A DNA stretch of 64,000 nucleotides, taken from assembly GCA_040394475.1 (NCBI GenBank), contig JBEBSD010000003.1, forward strand, positions 62,001 to 126,000. Direction: 5' to 3'. Both the position numbers and the translations under genes were made by a program. The notes under the pieces were generated by a model. It saw only the letters and a program-made list of their open reading frames with translations. It was not told where the DNA came from and did not search any database. Of this stretch, positions 16,779 through 25,878 are shown one piece after another (the stretch's first letter is position 1; every line of letters starts with the position of its first letter). Source of the stretch: JBEBSD01 sp040394475 (lineage in GTDB: Bacteria > Bacteroidota > Bacteroidia > Cytophagales > Spirosomataceae).

Positions 16779-18015
16779 CTACTTTTTAACGATGAATCGT
16801 TGCGTCTTTTGTTGTCCGGAGGACAAACGAATCACTGCCAAGTATATTCCGGGGGTCAGTCCACTTACATCTATTCCGTCAGCAGAGGTGACGCCTTCAA
16901 GCAATTTCTGACCAGCGAGATTATAAAGCTGTATACTTTTTCCGGACAAAGCACTAACATGCAGCCTGTCAGAGACCGGATTTGGATAAACGAAGCCGCT
17001 GATAGTCTTTCCACTGACTAAAACGCTCTCGACGTGGCTATACGAAAAGCTGCCGTCAAAATCTACCATTTTCAGTCGATAGTATGTTCTCGATCCGTTA
17101 AACTCTGTATCAACCGCAGCATATACTCCTGAACTATTATGGCTCACCCTTTTAAATTTCAACCAGCTTTTCGCATCATCGCTCTTCTGCACCTCGAAAT
17201 GAGAGAAATTTATTTCATTTGCAGTTCTCCAATTAAGGCTGGCTATATTTCTTTCTGTTCCGGCATTAAATGAGATCAATGTTACAGGGAGGCTGGTCGT
17301 CCATTCAACTTCCAAAGATCTGAACGGTCTGGGAAGGTTCTCCTCCCCGACATGCAGGAACGGTTGATAAGAGCCTGCGTCACAAGGCTCATAGACATTC
17401 AGGTTCTTTATATTATAATAGTCTTCCTGATCATAAATCACTTGAATAGTGCCCTTTGTGACCAATGTCGAGGTAACATCAAACCGGACCAGACTTTCTG
17501 TGACACTCAGGATATTTGAGATTGAATTGTAAGTCGCCCCTGATAAATTGGAGATCGTAACGTCCGAGGGAAGTACAATCTTTAGTTCTTGCGCTGCGGA
17601 TGCGGGGATTGTAAACGCTATTTCAATACCGATAGGAGAATCAATAAGCGCTTTTCCGTCACCACTGGTATAGGCAATGCTGAAAGGGTTCGGCTCGGGC
17701 GGGGTAGGTAAACTCTGAACAGCTTCCTCCGCCTCGTCTACCCAGTGATTAGTGTAGCCGGTAACACTCCCCTGAATGACCCAGATAGCAGCTTGAATGT
17801 CATAAAGTTCATCCGGATCTGTAATACCTTTGGACGCACATCAAAAAAAGTCATACAGCCCGGCAAGGAAGCACCCGGGCCAACCAGATTCCCTACCCAA
17901 TCCCGAAGGGATGGCGCAATGGGGCATTCTCCCGGCAGCGCAATTCCTTCCGGCCAACCTTAAGCTGACGGCTATGGTGTCCTCACAGACTACTTTTGAG
18001 AGCAACCTCTTGCTT
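16779..18015 (-). pseudogene. Frameshifted, 5'-truncated T9SS-sorted surface protein
   Basis: The intact part (16779-17840) encodes 354 residues with no start codon: DPDELYDIQAAIWVIQG, a beta-rich region, LISFNAGTERNIASLNWRTANEINFSHFEVQ-type fibronectin-like repeat, and a T9SS type A sorting domain (GFVYPNPVSDRLHVSA to TQRFIVKK). Upstream the reading continues in other frames: one gives EGIALPGECPIAPSLRDWVG and CMTFFDVRPK up to 17840, and a third gives LLSKVVCEDTIAVSLRLAG just after the stop of the neighbouring gene. At least two frameshifts and loss of the signal peptide are therefore needed to explain it. The AIWVIQG block recalls thioester-domain adhesins. Not expected to be functional. 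Confidence 0.6.
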
Positions 18016-18019
18016 CCTG

Positions 18020-18748
18020 TTATTTAATAACCGCCGTCATAAATGCCTGGACGGCCCCGGATCTGCCGATGGGTTCTAAAAACAGCACAAAGATATTGAC
18101 GCCTGCCGCGAGGAGGGTAGCGGGGTGTTTCAGCTTACCGTATTTCCAGGATACCAGCAACAGCATGGCAAGGATCAGGAATTGGGTAAGGACAGCCGGA
18201 ACGTATAGATTGATAGTTGGCATTTTGTCACTGTTGGCCATCGCATAAGCGATAAAGACACCTCGCCCGAGGGCAGGGTTCAGAATAAGAAAGACAGTGG
18301 ATATCAGCCACCAGGCATGGTTTTCCAGTTCCTTCCGGTGAATAATGCTCCTGATCACCGCATAGCCGAAAGCAATCATCATCACCGATTCCATGACATT
18401 GGTTCCGTAGAAAAACCAGGGTTCCAGCGGAGCAAACCGCTCAGGGTTCTCCCCGGCCGTCGTCGCGTTGACGATGTTTCTGTTCAGCAGGCTGATGGCA
18501 GTCATACAAACACCCCCGGCTATAAACATACCGATAATGCCGTTGGTGCGGTGCAGGGTTATTTTCCCCCGTGTAGCCAAATAAGGCTGTAGGATGAGAT
18601 AGAAATACCAGGCAGTGCCTGTCCAGTAATGAATATGAATACCCCAGGGTTTATTGGCAAAATTCATCCAATAACTTATGGCGATCCCCAGTTGCATGAT
18701 CACCATGGGAATGATCATCCATAGGTGCAGGTTCCTGTATTTTTCCAT
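18020..18748 (-). CDS. Seven-helix membrane protein of unknown function
   Basis: The start at the ATG 18746-18748 (MEKYRNLHLWMIIPMVIMQ) is preferred; an ATG 12 bp upstream is also possible. The 242-residue protein has about seven hydrophobic helices with histidines inside or near them (IHIHYWTGTAWYF, TLHRTNGIIGMF, NHAWWLISTVFLI). Spaced His residues in helices can bind haem, but no known cytochrome pattern is recognised. It has no operon partner other than the broken T9SS gene just downstream. Confidence 0.7.
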   Translation of the reverse strand: MEKYRNLHLWMIIPMVIMQLGIAISYWMNFANKPWGIHIHYWTGTAWYFYLILQPYLATRGKITLHRTNGIIGMFIAGGVCMTAISLLNRNIVNATTAGENPERFAPLEPWFFYGTNVMESVMMIAFGYAVIRSIIHRKELENHAWWLISTVFLILNPALGRGVFIAYAMANSDKMPTINLYVPAVLTQFLILAMLLLVSWKYGKLKHPATLLAAGVNIFVLFLEPIGRSGAVQAFMTAVIK

Positions 18749-18934
18749 TGGTTGTAGCATAAAAAGGCGCACGGGCGGCCTGTTGTAAGTAGTAAATGTT
18801 CAACTGTTTACCATGTTCGTACGCTGACATGCTGTAATACCTTATCCGTTATGTGCCGGCTTCCGGTTTTCAGGACAGGTTGAAGTTAGGCAATTTTTTA
18901 GTAATACTGCCCGGAGGATTTGCTCTTTATACAG

Positions 18935-21334
18935 TTATTCCATCTTCAGGCTCCTGACAGGATTCATCCGGGCCGCGCCGATCACCTTATAGCCGACCGT
19001 CAACAACACGATGAGCAGCATTAATATTCCGCCTGAGCCTACGATCCACCATTGTAAATCAATCCGGTACGCAAAGTCATTGAGCCAGCCGGACATGGTA
19101 TACCAGGCAATAGGTGCAGCTACAAGAAAAGCGACGGCTGCCAATACAAGAAAGTCCTTCCCGAAAAGCAATACAATGCTTTTTACACCTGCTCCCAGCA
19201 CCTTCCGGATCCCGATTTCCCGGGTGCTCTGACTTACCATAAATGACACCATTCCATACAGACCCAGACAGCAAATAAAAATCGCCAGTACAGCGAATAC
19301 GCCTGTCAGTGACGTTAGCTGCTCTTCCTTCTCGTAAAACAGCGCTATTTGCTCGTCTACAAACTGATAGGAAAACACTTCATCCGGGTAGAATTCCTGC
19401 CAGACCGACTGAATGTTTGCGATTGACCTGGTCAGCTCTTTTGAATGCAGCTTTATGGCCAGCTGCCTGTACAATTGGGGATGAGCAAAAATGGCACAGG
19501 GTTCCATGGCGTCGTGAAGTGATTTGTGGTGAAAACTCTTGACAACGCCTACGATCTCGCCGCTTGTGGAGGTATTGCCGTCTTCCAGCTGCTGACCCAG
19601 CAGCTCCTGGGGATCCCGGATTCCAAGTTTGTGCATCAGTTCCTCATTCACTACAAATTCCGCCACCGAATCCCTGCCGCTTATGTTTCGCCCTGCAAGC
19701 AAAGGCATTTGATAGACAGCTAAATAGTTTTCATCTCCGAAACGATCCCGGATCACAAATTTTTCCCATTCTATGCGGTTGGCGTACCGGACCGAACCTC
19801 CATACCCCTTGCCGGATGCGGGCGGCTCGTACTGAAAAGTCACCCTGCCGACCTCCGGAAATTGCAGCAGGTCATTGCGCAGCGCCTGCCGGAGCTCGGG
19901 CCGGGGGTTCATGGTGGGCAGCTGGATCGTGATAACAGCGCTTTGGTCAAATCCCAGGTCTGCAGTCTTAAAAAAGTGCAGCTGCTTTACCAGCACGATT
20001 GTCCCGATTATCAGGATCTGTGCGATAATAAGCTGAACGGCAACTAAGGAACGTCGCAAAGACAAACCTCCTGTCGCCCGTCTGCGTAACTGCTGCTTCA
20101 AGGCATCAACCGGATTGAATCCTGAAATAACAACAGCCGGATAAAAACCGGCCATAAGAATCACCACTACGATCACTCCCGACCAAAACGCTGCCAGCCG
20201 AAGCTGAAACAACGTCGCAATATGAAATGCCCCGGTGTGCATCCAGGCGTTCAGGACCGGCAAAAACGACATCGCCAACACCAGCGCGAAAACTGCGGAA
20301 ATGAATGCAAGTAAGGCGGTTTCTGTGAGGAACTGCCGGAAAAGCTCACGCCGGGTGCCGCCCAGTACTTTCCTTACACCGATTTCTTTTGTCCGTTTCA
20401 GCGCCCGGGCGGTAGCAAGATTTACAAAATTGATACAGGCAATGAGCAGCAGAAAGATACCAATTCCGGCCAGCACCGTCAGAACAGGCTTTCGAATCCT
20501 GCCATCGTAGCGTTCATCAAAATGTACTTCTCCCAGCGGTTGCAGCTGGTGACGATAGTATCCGGAGACCTCTCCGTAGTACTTCGGGCCGTTCTCACGG
20601 ATCAGGCTTTCGATATCCGCCGGGGAAGTCCCGGCCGGGAGCCTGACGAATGTCATGTTGCGGCTGCTCAGCCAGGCGAAGTTATCCAGCTCATAACCGG
20701 GTTCTACCTTTTTTAGCGTGGGCAGCGAAATATACACGTCGAAATTGAAATCAGTGGGAGCGCTTTGATCTTCCACGACGCCGACTATTTTCAAATCATG
20801 AGAATTGGAGAATGTTAAAATTTTCCCGATCACCGCTGCTGTACCGAAATACTTGCGCGCTATCTTTTCACTTACAACCACCGAATACGGTTCGCTTAAC
20901 CTCTCCGACGCATCGGGACCCAGCCACCTGAAAGCAAACAGTTGCATAAAACCGGGGTCGGCAAATACCACGTTGTCTTTTTCAATGAATCTTTTTACCC
21001 CGGTGTCGGCAGTTGCCGACAGGGTGGTATGAGGGTTTTTTCGGATAAAGCCGACCTTTTCAACCGGCGCATAATCCCCGGCCAGGGCAATTGCCAAAGG
21101 AACTGAAGAGCCGGTTCCATACTCCGTTCCTTCGTCCAGCAGCAAGTCCAGCACCACTCTATACGTCCGGTCAAAATAAGGCTGATGCCTGTCCGTACGC
21201 AAATGATACTGCAGAAAAAGAAAAATCAAAACGGTCCCGGTCATTCCCAGGGATAATCCCGCAATATTGAGCAAGCTGTAAGCGGGGGCCAGACGCAGGC
21301 TGCGCATGGCCATTTTCAAATCGTTCCGTAGCAT
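18935..21334 (-). CDS. FtsX/MacB-type ABC transporter permease
   Basis: The ATG at 21332-21334 (MLRNDLKMAMRSL) is chosen over a TTG at 21355. The 799-residue protein has the duplicated layout of Bacteroidota MacB-like permeases: TM helix near residue 25, a MacB-PCD periplasmic domain, three helices with the FtsX block (TKEIGVRKVLGGTRRELFRQFLTETALLAF), a second periplasmic domain and a second FtsX block (TREIGIRKVLGAGVKSIVLLFGKDFL). Such permeases pair with an ATPase to move lipoproteins, peptides or drugs, but no ATPase gene is next to it. It is a single-gene unit. Confidence 0.9.
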   Translation of the reverse strand: MLRNDLKMAMRSLRLAPAYSLLNIAGLSLGMTGTVLIFLFLQYHLRTDRHQPYFDRTYRVVLDLLLDEGTEYGTGSSVPLAIALAGDYAPVEKVGFIRKNPHTTLSATADTGVKRFIEKDNVVFADPGFMQLFAFRWLGPDASERLSEPYSVVVSEKIARKYFGTAAVIGKILTFSNSHDLKIVGVVEDQSAPTDFNFDVYISLPTLKKVEPGYELDNFAWLSSRNMTFVRLPAGTSPADIESLIRENGPKYYGEVSGYYRHQLQPLGEVHFDERYDGRIRKPVLTVLAGIGIFLLLIACINFVNLATARALKRTKEIGVRKVLGGTRRELFRQFLTETALLAFISAVFALVLAMSFLPVLNAWMHTGAFHIATLFQLRLAAFWSGVIVVVILMAGFYPAVVISGFNPVDALKQQLRRRATGGLSLRRSLVAVQLIIAQILIIGTIVLVKQLHFFKTADLGFDQSAVITIQLPTMNPRPELRQALRNDLLQFPEVGRVTFQYEPPASGKGYGGSVRYANRIEWEKFVIRDRFGDENYLAVYQMPLLAGRNISGRDSVAEFVVNEELMHKLGIRDPQELLGQQLEDGNTSTSGEIVGVVKSFHHKSLHDAMEPCAIFAHPQLYRQLAIKLHSKELTRSIANIQSVWQEFYPDEVFSYQFVDEQIALFYEKEEQLTSLTGVFAVLAIFICCLGLYGMVSFMVSQSTREIGIRKVLGAGVKSIVLLFGKDFLVLAAVAFLVAAPIAWYTMSGWLNDFAYRIDLQWWIVGSGGILMLLIVLLTVGYKVIGAARMNPVRSLKME

Positions 21335-21536
21335 TTTATTTTGTTCGTTAACCAAAAATAGAAAAAGGAGACTCCGTAACGAACTGTGATCCGGCTATTT
21401 AACTTATTTTAACCCCCGGCTTTCTTTCACCGGGTTCTTTGGAGCCAGTCCATTTTCAGCCAGCCTGCCATAAGGAGTACGATGGCGATTTCCCTTCTCC
21501 GGCAGCACTTCATTTTAAGAGAGTGCGACTTTTGCC

Positions 21537-21566
21537 TTGGAAACAAAGAAATTTATTATAGATTTG
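21537..21566 (+). promoter_or_regulatory. Promoter of the ankyrin-DUF2271-PepSY-ApbE operon
   Basis: TTG at 21537-21539 and TAGATTTG at 21559-21566 are separated by 19 bases, an exact fit to the Bacteroidota vegetative promoter. Transcription would begin near 21572, giving a leader of about 45 bases before the ankyrin ATG at 21619. Confidence 0.5.
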
Positions 21567-21618
21567 CGGATTATTTAGAATTGTTTCAAATAAAATAACG
21601 ATTTAGTACCCAGTCTAT

Positions 21619-23124
21619 ATGAAGAAACTCGTACTCGCGGTATTCGTATTGTCCGCACTACATGGAAAAGGCCAACAGGTCAACTCATTAATGAGTGCCG
21701 ATTTCTGGAAAAGCGGCCCCGATCTGGTGGCGGTTAAAGCTGAAATTGCAAAAGGGAATAGTCCTTCACAGCCGAACGCGGCTTCGTTTGACCCTGTCAC
21801 TACGGCGATTATGAATAAAGCCTCCAACGATATCATTACCTTTATGATTGAACAGGAAGGGAATGGTATTGCCAAAAAGACGCATCACAGTCGTATCTAC
21901 CTGCATTGGGCGGCATCGAGCGGCAATCTGGAACTGGTTGATTATCTGATCGGTAAAGGTTCGGATGTCCATTACCAGGATAGCCACGGGGATGCTATCA
22001 CCGCTTATGCGGCTTCAACCGGCAATAAAAATACACAGGTATACGATGCTCTTTTTAAGGCCGGGGTCAATCCCAGGCATCAATACGAAAATGGTGCGAC
22101 TGTTCTCATGCTGGGCATCGCTTCAGACAGCGACCTGGCTTTGACCGATTATTTTGTTTCAAAAGGACTGAAGCTATCGGATAAAGATGAATATGGACGT
22201 ACTGCTGCCGACTATGCGGCCAGACTGGGAAATAAAGAGCTGATGGAAAAACTGGCAAAAAGGGGGGTGAAACCGACCGGCAATGCATTGTTTTTTGCAG
22301 CTCAGGGCTCCAGAGCGGTAAGTAATGGGATCGCTACGTATCAATACCTTGTCGAGACGTTGAAATTGGATCCCAAGACCATCAATAAGGATGGCGCCAC
22401 CGTACTGCATCAATTGGTTCGCCGTCCTGACATGGAAGTCATCAATTATTTTATTGAGAAGGGGGTGGACATCAACAAGGCTGACAACGACGGCAACACG
22501 CCCTTCATACTGGCATCTGCGGGAAGGGATGTACAACTTATCGAGACCTTGCTGCCGGCCGTTACTGACATCAACAAAGTAAACGAGAAAGGAGAATCGG
22601 CACTTACCAGGGCCATCGCTACAGGGTCAGCAGCCATTGCGTCGCTGCTGCTGAAAAACGGAGCCGACAGCAAGGTACTTGACAAGGACGGGAATAATCT
22701 GGCGTATCACTGGTTCGAATCGTACCGGGAAGGCGGGCCGGCCGGCAGACCCGGCGCCGCCCCGGCGCAGCCTGAAAACGATTTTGAAAACAAGCTGGAA
22801 ATTTTAAAAAGCAACGGCCTTGATGTAGCCGCCCCGCAAAAAAATGGCAGTACGCTGTTCCATTTAGCGGTAGCTAAAGAGAACCTGAACCTGGTCAATA
22901 AGGCTTCGGCGCTGGGTGTCGACATCAACGCACAGGATAAGGAAGGGGTAACGCCGCTGCACAGGGCCGCTTTAATCGCCAAAACCGATAAAATCCTGCA
23001 GGCATTGATTTCGTTGGGTGCAAAAAAGGACCTGAAAACAGAATTTGATGAGACCGCTTATGATCTTGCTAAAGAAAACGATTTTCTGGCAAGTAATAAC
23101 GTATCATTGGATTTCTTAAAATAA
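21619..23124 (+). CDS. Exported ankyrin-repeat protein
   Basis: A 501-residue protein with a signal peptide (KKLVLAVFVLSALHGKG, cut before QQVNSL) followed by about twelve ankyrin repeats, visible from repeated LHWAASSGNLELVDYLIGKG, AADYAARLGNKELMEKLA, LFHLAVAKENLNLVNKA and PLHRAALIAKTDKILQAL segments. A low-complexity spacer (GGPAGRPGAAPAQPEND) interrupts the array near residue 375. Ankyrin arrays bind other proteins; here the site is the periplasm. It is the first gene of a unit that continues with DUF2271, a PepSY/flavodoxin reductase and ApbE, so it may hold that redox complex together (inference). Confidence 0.85.
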   Translation: MKKLVLAVFVLSALHGKGQQVNSLMSADFWKSGPDLVAVKAEIAKGNSPSQPNAASFDPVTTAIMNKASNDIITFMIEQEGNGIAKKTHHSRIYLHWAASSGNLELVDYLIGKGSDVHYQDSHGDAITAYAASTGNKNTQVYDALFKAGVNPRHQYENGATVLMLGIASDSDLALTDYFVSKGLKLSDKDEYGRTAADYAARLGNKELMEKLAKRGVKPTGNALFFAAQGSRAVSNGIATYQYLVETLKLDPKTINKDGATVLHQLVRRPDMEVINYFIEKGVDINKADNDGNTPFILASAGRDVQLIETLLPAVTDINKVNEKGESALTRAIATGSAAIASLLLKNGADSKVLDKDGNNLAYHWFESYREGGPAGRPGAAPAQPENDFENKLEILKSNGLDVAAPQKNGSTLFHLAVAKENLNLVNKASALGVDINAQDKEGVTPLHRAALIAKTDKILQALISLGAKKDLKTEFDETAYDLAKENDFLASNNVSLDFLK

Positions 23125-23132
23125 GCAGAACG

Positions 23133-23171
23133 TTCGCTGTGATCACCGCTCCGGCCGCTGATCACAGCGAA
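23133..23171 (+). other. Intercistronic 13-bp-arm hairpin
   Basis: Perfect 13-bp arms TTCGCTGTGATCA (23133-23145) and TGATCACAGCGAA (23159-23171) enclose a 13-base G+C-rich loop, in the 66 bp between the ankyrin stop and the DUF2271 start. No run of T follows, so it is a poor terminator. It may act as an RNA-processing or stability element that sets different levels of the first gene and the redox genes. Confidence 0.45.
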
Positions 23172-23190
23172 TAAATTAATAAGACCAACC

Positions 23191-23676
23191 ATGAAGAATT
23201 CTTTAAAATTTCTATTACCAAGCATCGTTACAATCTTATTTTCATTCAATACTTTTGCCCAATCCAGCAAGTACAAGTGCCTGATCCAGATGAACAGTTA
23301 CGAGGGAGAAGCTGCTTACGTGATCATTTCATTGATCAATCCGCAGGGAGCTTACGATAAAACACTTTATGTGTTAGGTCCGGATAAGCAATGGTACAAC
23401 ACACTGAAAGACTGGTATAAATTCCAGAAAAAAACCAAGGCAAAGCTGAATGCCTTAACGGGCGCTTCTGTTTCAGGGGGGGACCGGGCCATGCAGACGA
23501 TCGAACTGGAAGATGCCAAGCTCAACAAAGGCTATAAACTACGGTTCGAGTCAGCTGTAGAAGAGCAAAAATACCATGTTGCCGATGTCGAAATTCCGTT
23601 GACCACCGAAGCCCTAACCGAGCGCGCTACCGGAAGCGGGTACGTACGCTTTGTTAAACTAAGTAAAGTGCCGTAA
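23191..23676 (+). CDS. Periplasmic DUF2271 protein, candidate flavinylation target
   Basis: A 161-residue protein with a signal peptide (FLLPSIVTILFSFNTFAQ). The DUF2271 pattern is clear: YVIISLINPQGAYDKTLYVLG, KQWYNTLKDWYKFQKK, then KLNALTGASVSGGDRAM and YVRFVKL at the end. Residues 87-95 (NALTGASVS) closely resemble the motif at which ApbE attaches FMN to Ser/Thr ([ST]GA[TS], normally preceded by Asp three residues before); here Asp is Asn and the acceptor would be S93. The gene lies 5 bp before the PepSY/flavodoxin reductase and two genes before apbE. Its flavinylation is inference and could be tested directly. Confidence 0.8.
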   Translation: MKNSLKFLLPSIVTILFSFNTFAQSSKYKCLIQMNSYEGEAAYVIISLINPQGAYDKTLYVLGPDKQWYNTLKDWYKFQKKTKAKLNALTGASVSGGDRAMQTIELEDAKLNKGYKLRFESAVEEQKYHVADVEIPLTTEALTERATGSGYVRFVKLSKVP

Positions 23677-23681
23677 CCTGA

Positions 23682-25874
23682 ATGACGCTTTCCATTTGGC
23701 GGTACGCACACCTGGCATTGGCGATAATCTCCGCCTTATTTTTGCTGATTCTCTCCGTTACCGGAGTGCTATTAGCCATAGATGCGGTTGATGAAAAGAC
23801 GCGCGCCTATCGTATAGCCGGTTTTGAAACCGTCAATCTTGCGCAGTCTATAACGGCGTTAAGCAGGGTTTATCCGGAAATAATTGAATTGTCGGTTGAC
23901 CACAACCAGTTTGTCACCCTTGATGGTGCCGATCAGGACGGTAATAGCATAAAGGCTTATATAGATCCGCGCGACGGAAAAATTCTGGGCCCGGTGCAAC
24001 CCCAAAGCCAGTTTATTCAATGGACAATCGCCCTGCACAGGTCCCTGTTTCTGAAGGAAACCGGCCGGATTATCGTAGGCGTGGTCTCCTTTCTGCTCCT
24101 GCTGATTTCGTTTAGCGGGATTATCCTGATTATCAAACGACAGCAGGGAATTCGCCATTTCTTTGCAAAAATAAACCGCGACTTTTTTGCCCAGTATTTT
24201 CATGTAGTAAGCGGACGCTTGTTTTTAATACCGGTTGTGATCATTGCGCTTACCGGTACCCACCTGTTCCTGGCCCGTATGGGGCTGATCAACAAAACGA
24301 ACCAGGAAATAACACATGCGGCGGTAACAGGCGATAGCCCTACCAGGGAGCCGGCAGAATTTCCGTTCTTTCAGCAAACAATGTTGGCGGAAGTTGAGAA
24401 GGTAGAGTTCCCGTTTATCAGGGACGATCCCGAAGAGTTCTATGTGGTGAAACTGAAAGACAGCATCATTTCCGTCGATCAGCTTACCGGGAACATCACG
24501 GAAGAAACCCGGTATCCTTACGCGGCGGTTCTGGAAAAACTGAGCCTGGACCTCCACACCGGAAGAACCAATGTGCTATGGGCGATCATTCTGGGATTTG
24601 CATCGCTGAATATCCTTGCCTTTATCTATACCGGGTTTGTCATTACGTTCAGACGGACGAAAACCCGCATCAAGAACAAGTTCACCTCCGGAACTGCTGA
24701 AATTGTTGTGCTGGTCGGTACGGAAAACGGCAGCACGCTATTTTTTGCCGACCAGGTCCACCGGCAATTGCTGGCAGACGGAAAGCGGTCTTTTATCGCG
24801 GGGATGAACCAGTTTACGGATTACCCGAATGCGCAGCACCTGCTGGTTTTTACTTCGACCTATGGCTTGGGCGTTGCACCTGCCAATGCCGCAAATTTTG
24901 AGCAGCTGCTGCTCAAAAATCCGCAGCAGCAAACCGTCCGGTTCTCAGTGGTCGGCTTCGGCTCCAGAGCATATCCTGATTTTTGCGGCTATGCGAAGTC
25001 TGTTGATGAGGTATTGGAAAAACAGCCCTGGGCGGCGCGTTATCTGGACCTGTATACGGTCAATGACAAATCTGCCGGAGAATTTACCAGGTGGATTCAT
25101 GCATGGAGTGAAAAAAGCCTTGTCGCATTAGCGACTGCTCCCGCGCTGTATACGATGAAAGTAGCCGGGCTCAAAGGAATGAAAGTAATGGAGAAAACCC
25201 GGGTCAGTGAAAAGAATTCTACTTTTAAAATTTTACTGAAACCTGAATCGGACATCGCTTTCCAATCGGGCGATTTACTGGCGGTTTATCCTGCCGGTGA
25301 CAACCGGGAACGTTTTTATTCGATCGCGGAGAACGACCGTATGCTCCAGCTTATGGTCAAATTGCACCCCAACGGATTAGGGTCGAATTATCTTTACCAA
25401 CTGGAAGTAAACAGCAGGATCAAGGTCCGCGTGATAAGCAACCCGGATTTTCATTTTCCACAAACGGCCGGCGCGGTTGCCATGATCGCCAACGGTACGG
25501 GCATAGCCCCGTTTCTGGGGATGATTCGCAACAACCGCAAAAAAATACCGGTTTATCTGTACGCCGGTTTCAGATACAACAATGAACTGACGCAGCAGTA
25601 CCGGCAGTTTGCCTCAGAGGAGATCGCCAGAGAGCACCTGAAAGTATTTCAAACCGCCTGTTCGCGGGAACAGACCCGGCAGTATGTGACCGATCTGATC
25701 CGGAAAGACGCGCAGTATTTTGCGGATCTGCTGGAGAATAAAGGCATTATCATGATATGCGGCTCGCTGGTTATGCAGAAAGACGTGGAAGCCCTGCTGG
25801 AAGAAGTCTGCCGGCCTACCAACCCGTTGAGCCATTATAAGGCCAATGGTCAGATTTTAACGGATTGTTATTAA
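23682..25874 (+). CDS. PepSY transmembrane protein fused to flavodoxin and FAD/NAD(P) reductase
   Basis: A 730-residue inner-membrane redox protein. The first about 330 residues are a PepSY-TM module: four helices (HLALAIISALFLLILSVTG, GVVSFLLLLISFSGIILII, GRLFLIPVVIIALTGTHLF, WAIILGFASLNILAFIYTG) with histidines that may hold haem (IALHRSLF, QYFHVVSG) and a periplasmic PepSY region. Residues about 345-480 are a flavodoxin (VVLVGTENGSTLFFADQV, STYGLGVAPANAANF). The rest is an FNR module: FAD site RERFYSIAEN, NAD(P) site MIANGTGIAPFLGMI and the end GIIMICGSLVMQKDVEALL. This is a one-chain route from cytoplasmic NAD(P)H through FAD and FMN to the membrane. Confidence 0.9.
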   Translation: MTLSIWRYAHLALAIISALFLLILSVTGVLLAIDAVDEKTRAYRIAGFETVNLAQSITALSRVYPEIIELSVDHNQFVTLDGADQDGNSIKAYIDPRDGKILGPVQPQSQFIQWTIALHRSLFLKETGRIIVGVVSFLLLLISFSGIILIIKRQQGIRHFFAKINRDFFAQYFHVVSGRLFLIPVVIIALTGTHLFLARMGLINKTNQEITHAAVTGDSPTREPAEFPFFQQTMLAEVEKVEFPFIRDDPEEFYVVKLKDSIISVDQLTGNITEETRYPYAAVLEKLSLDLHTGRTNVLWAIILGFASLNILAFIYTGFVITFRRTKTRIKNKFTSGTAEIVVLVGTENGSTLFFADQVHRQLLADGKRSFIAGMNQFTDYPNAQHLLVFTSTYGLGVAPANAANFEQLLLKNPQQQTVRFSVVGFGSRAYPDFCGYAKSVDEVLEKQPWAARYLDLYTVNDKSAGEFTRWIHAWSEKSLVALATAPALYTMKVAGLKGMKVMEKTRVSEKNSTFKILLKPESDIAFQSGDLLAVYPAGDNRERFYSIAENDRMLQLMVKLHPNGLGSNYLYQLEVNSRIKVRVISNPDFHFPQTAGAVAMIANGTGIAPFLGMIRNNRKKIPVYLYAGFRYNNELTQQYRQFASEEIAREHLKVFQTACSREQTRQYVTDLIRKDAQYFADLLENKGIIMICGSLVMQKDVEALLEEVCRPTNPLSHYKANGQILTDCY

Positions 25875-25878
25875 AACG

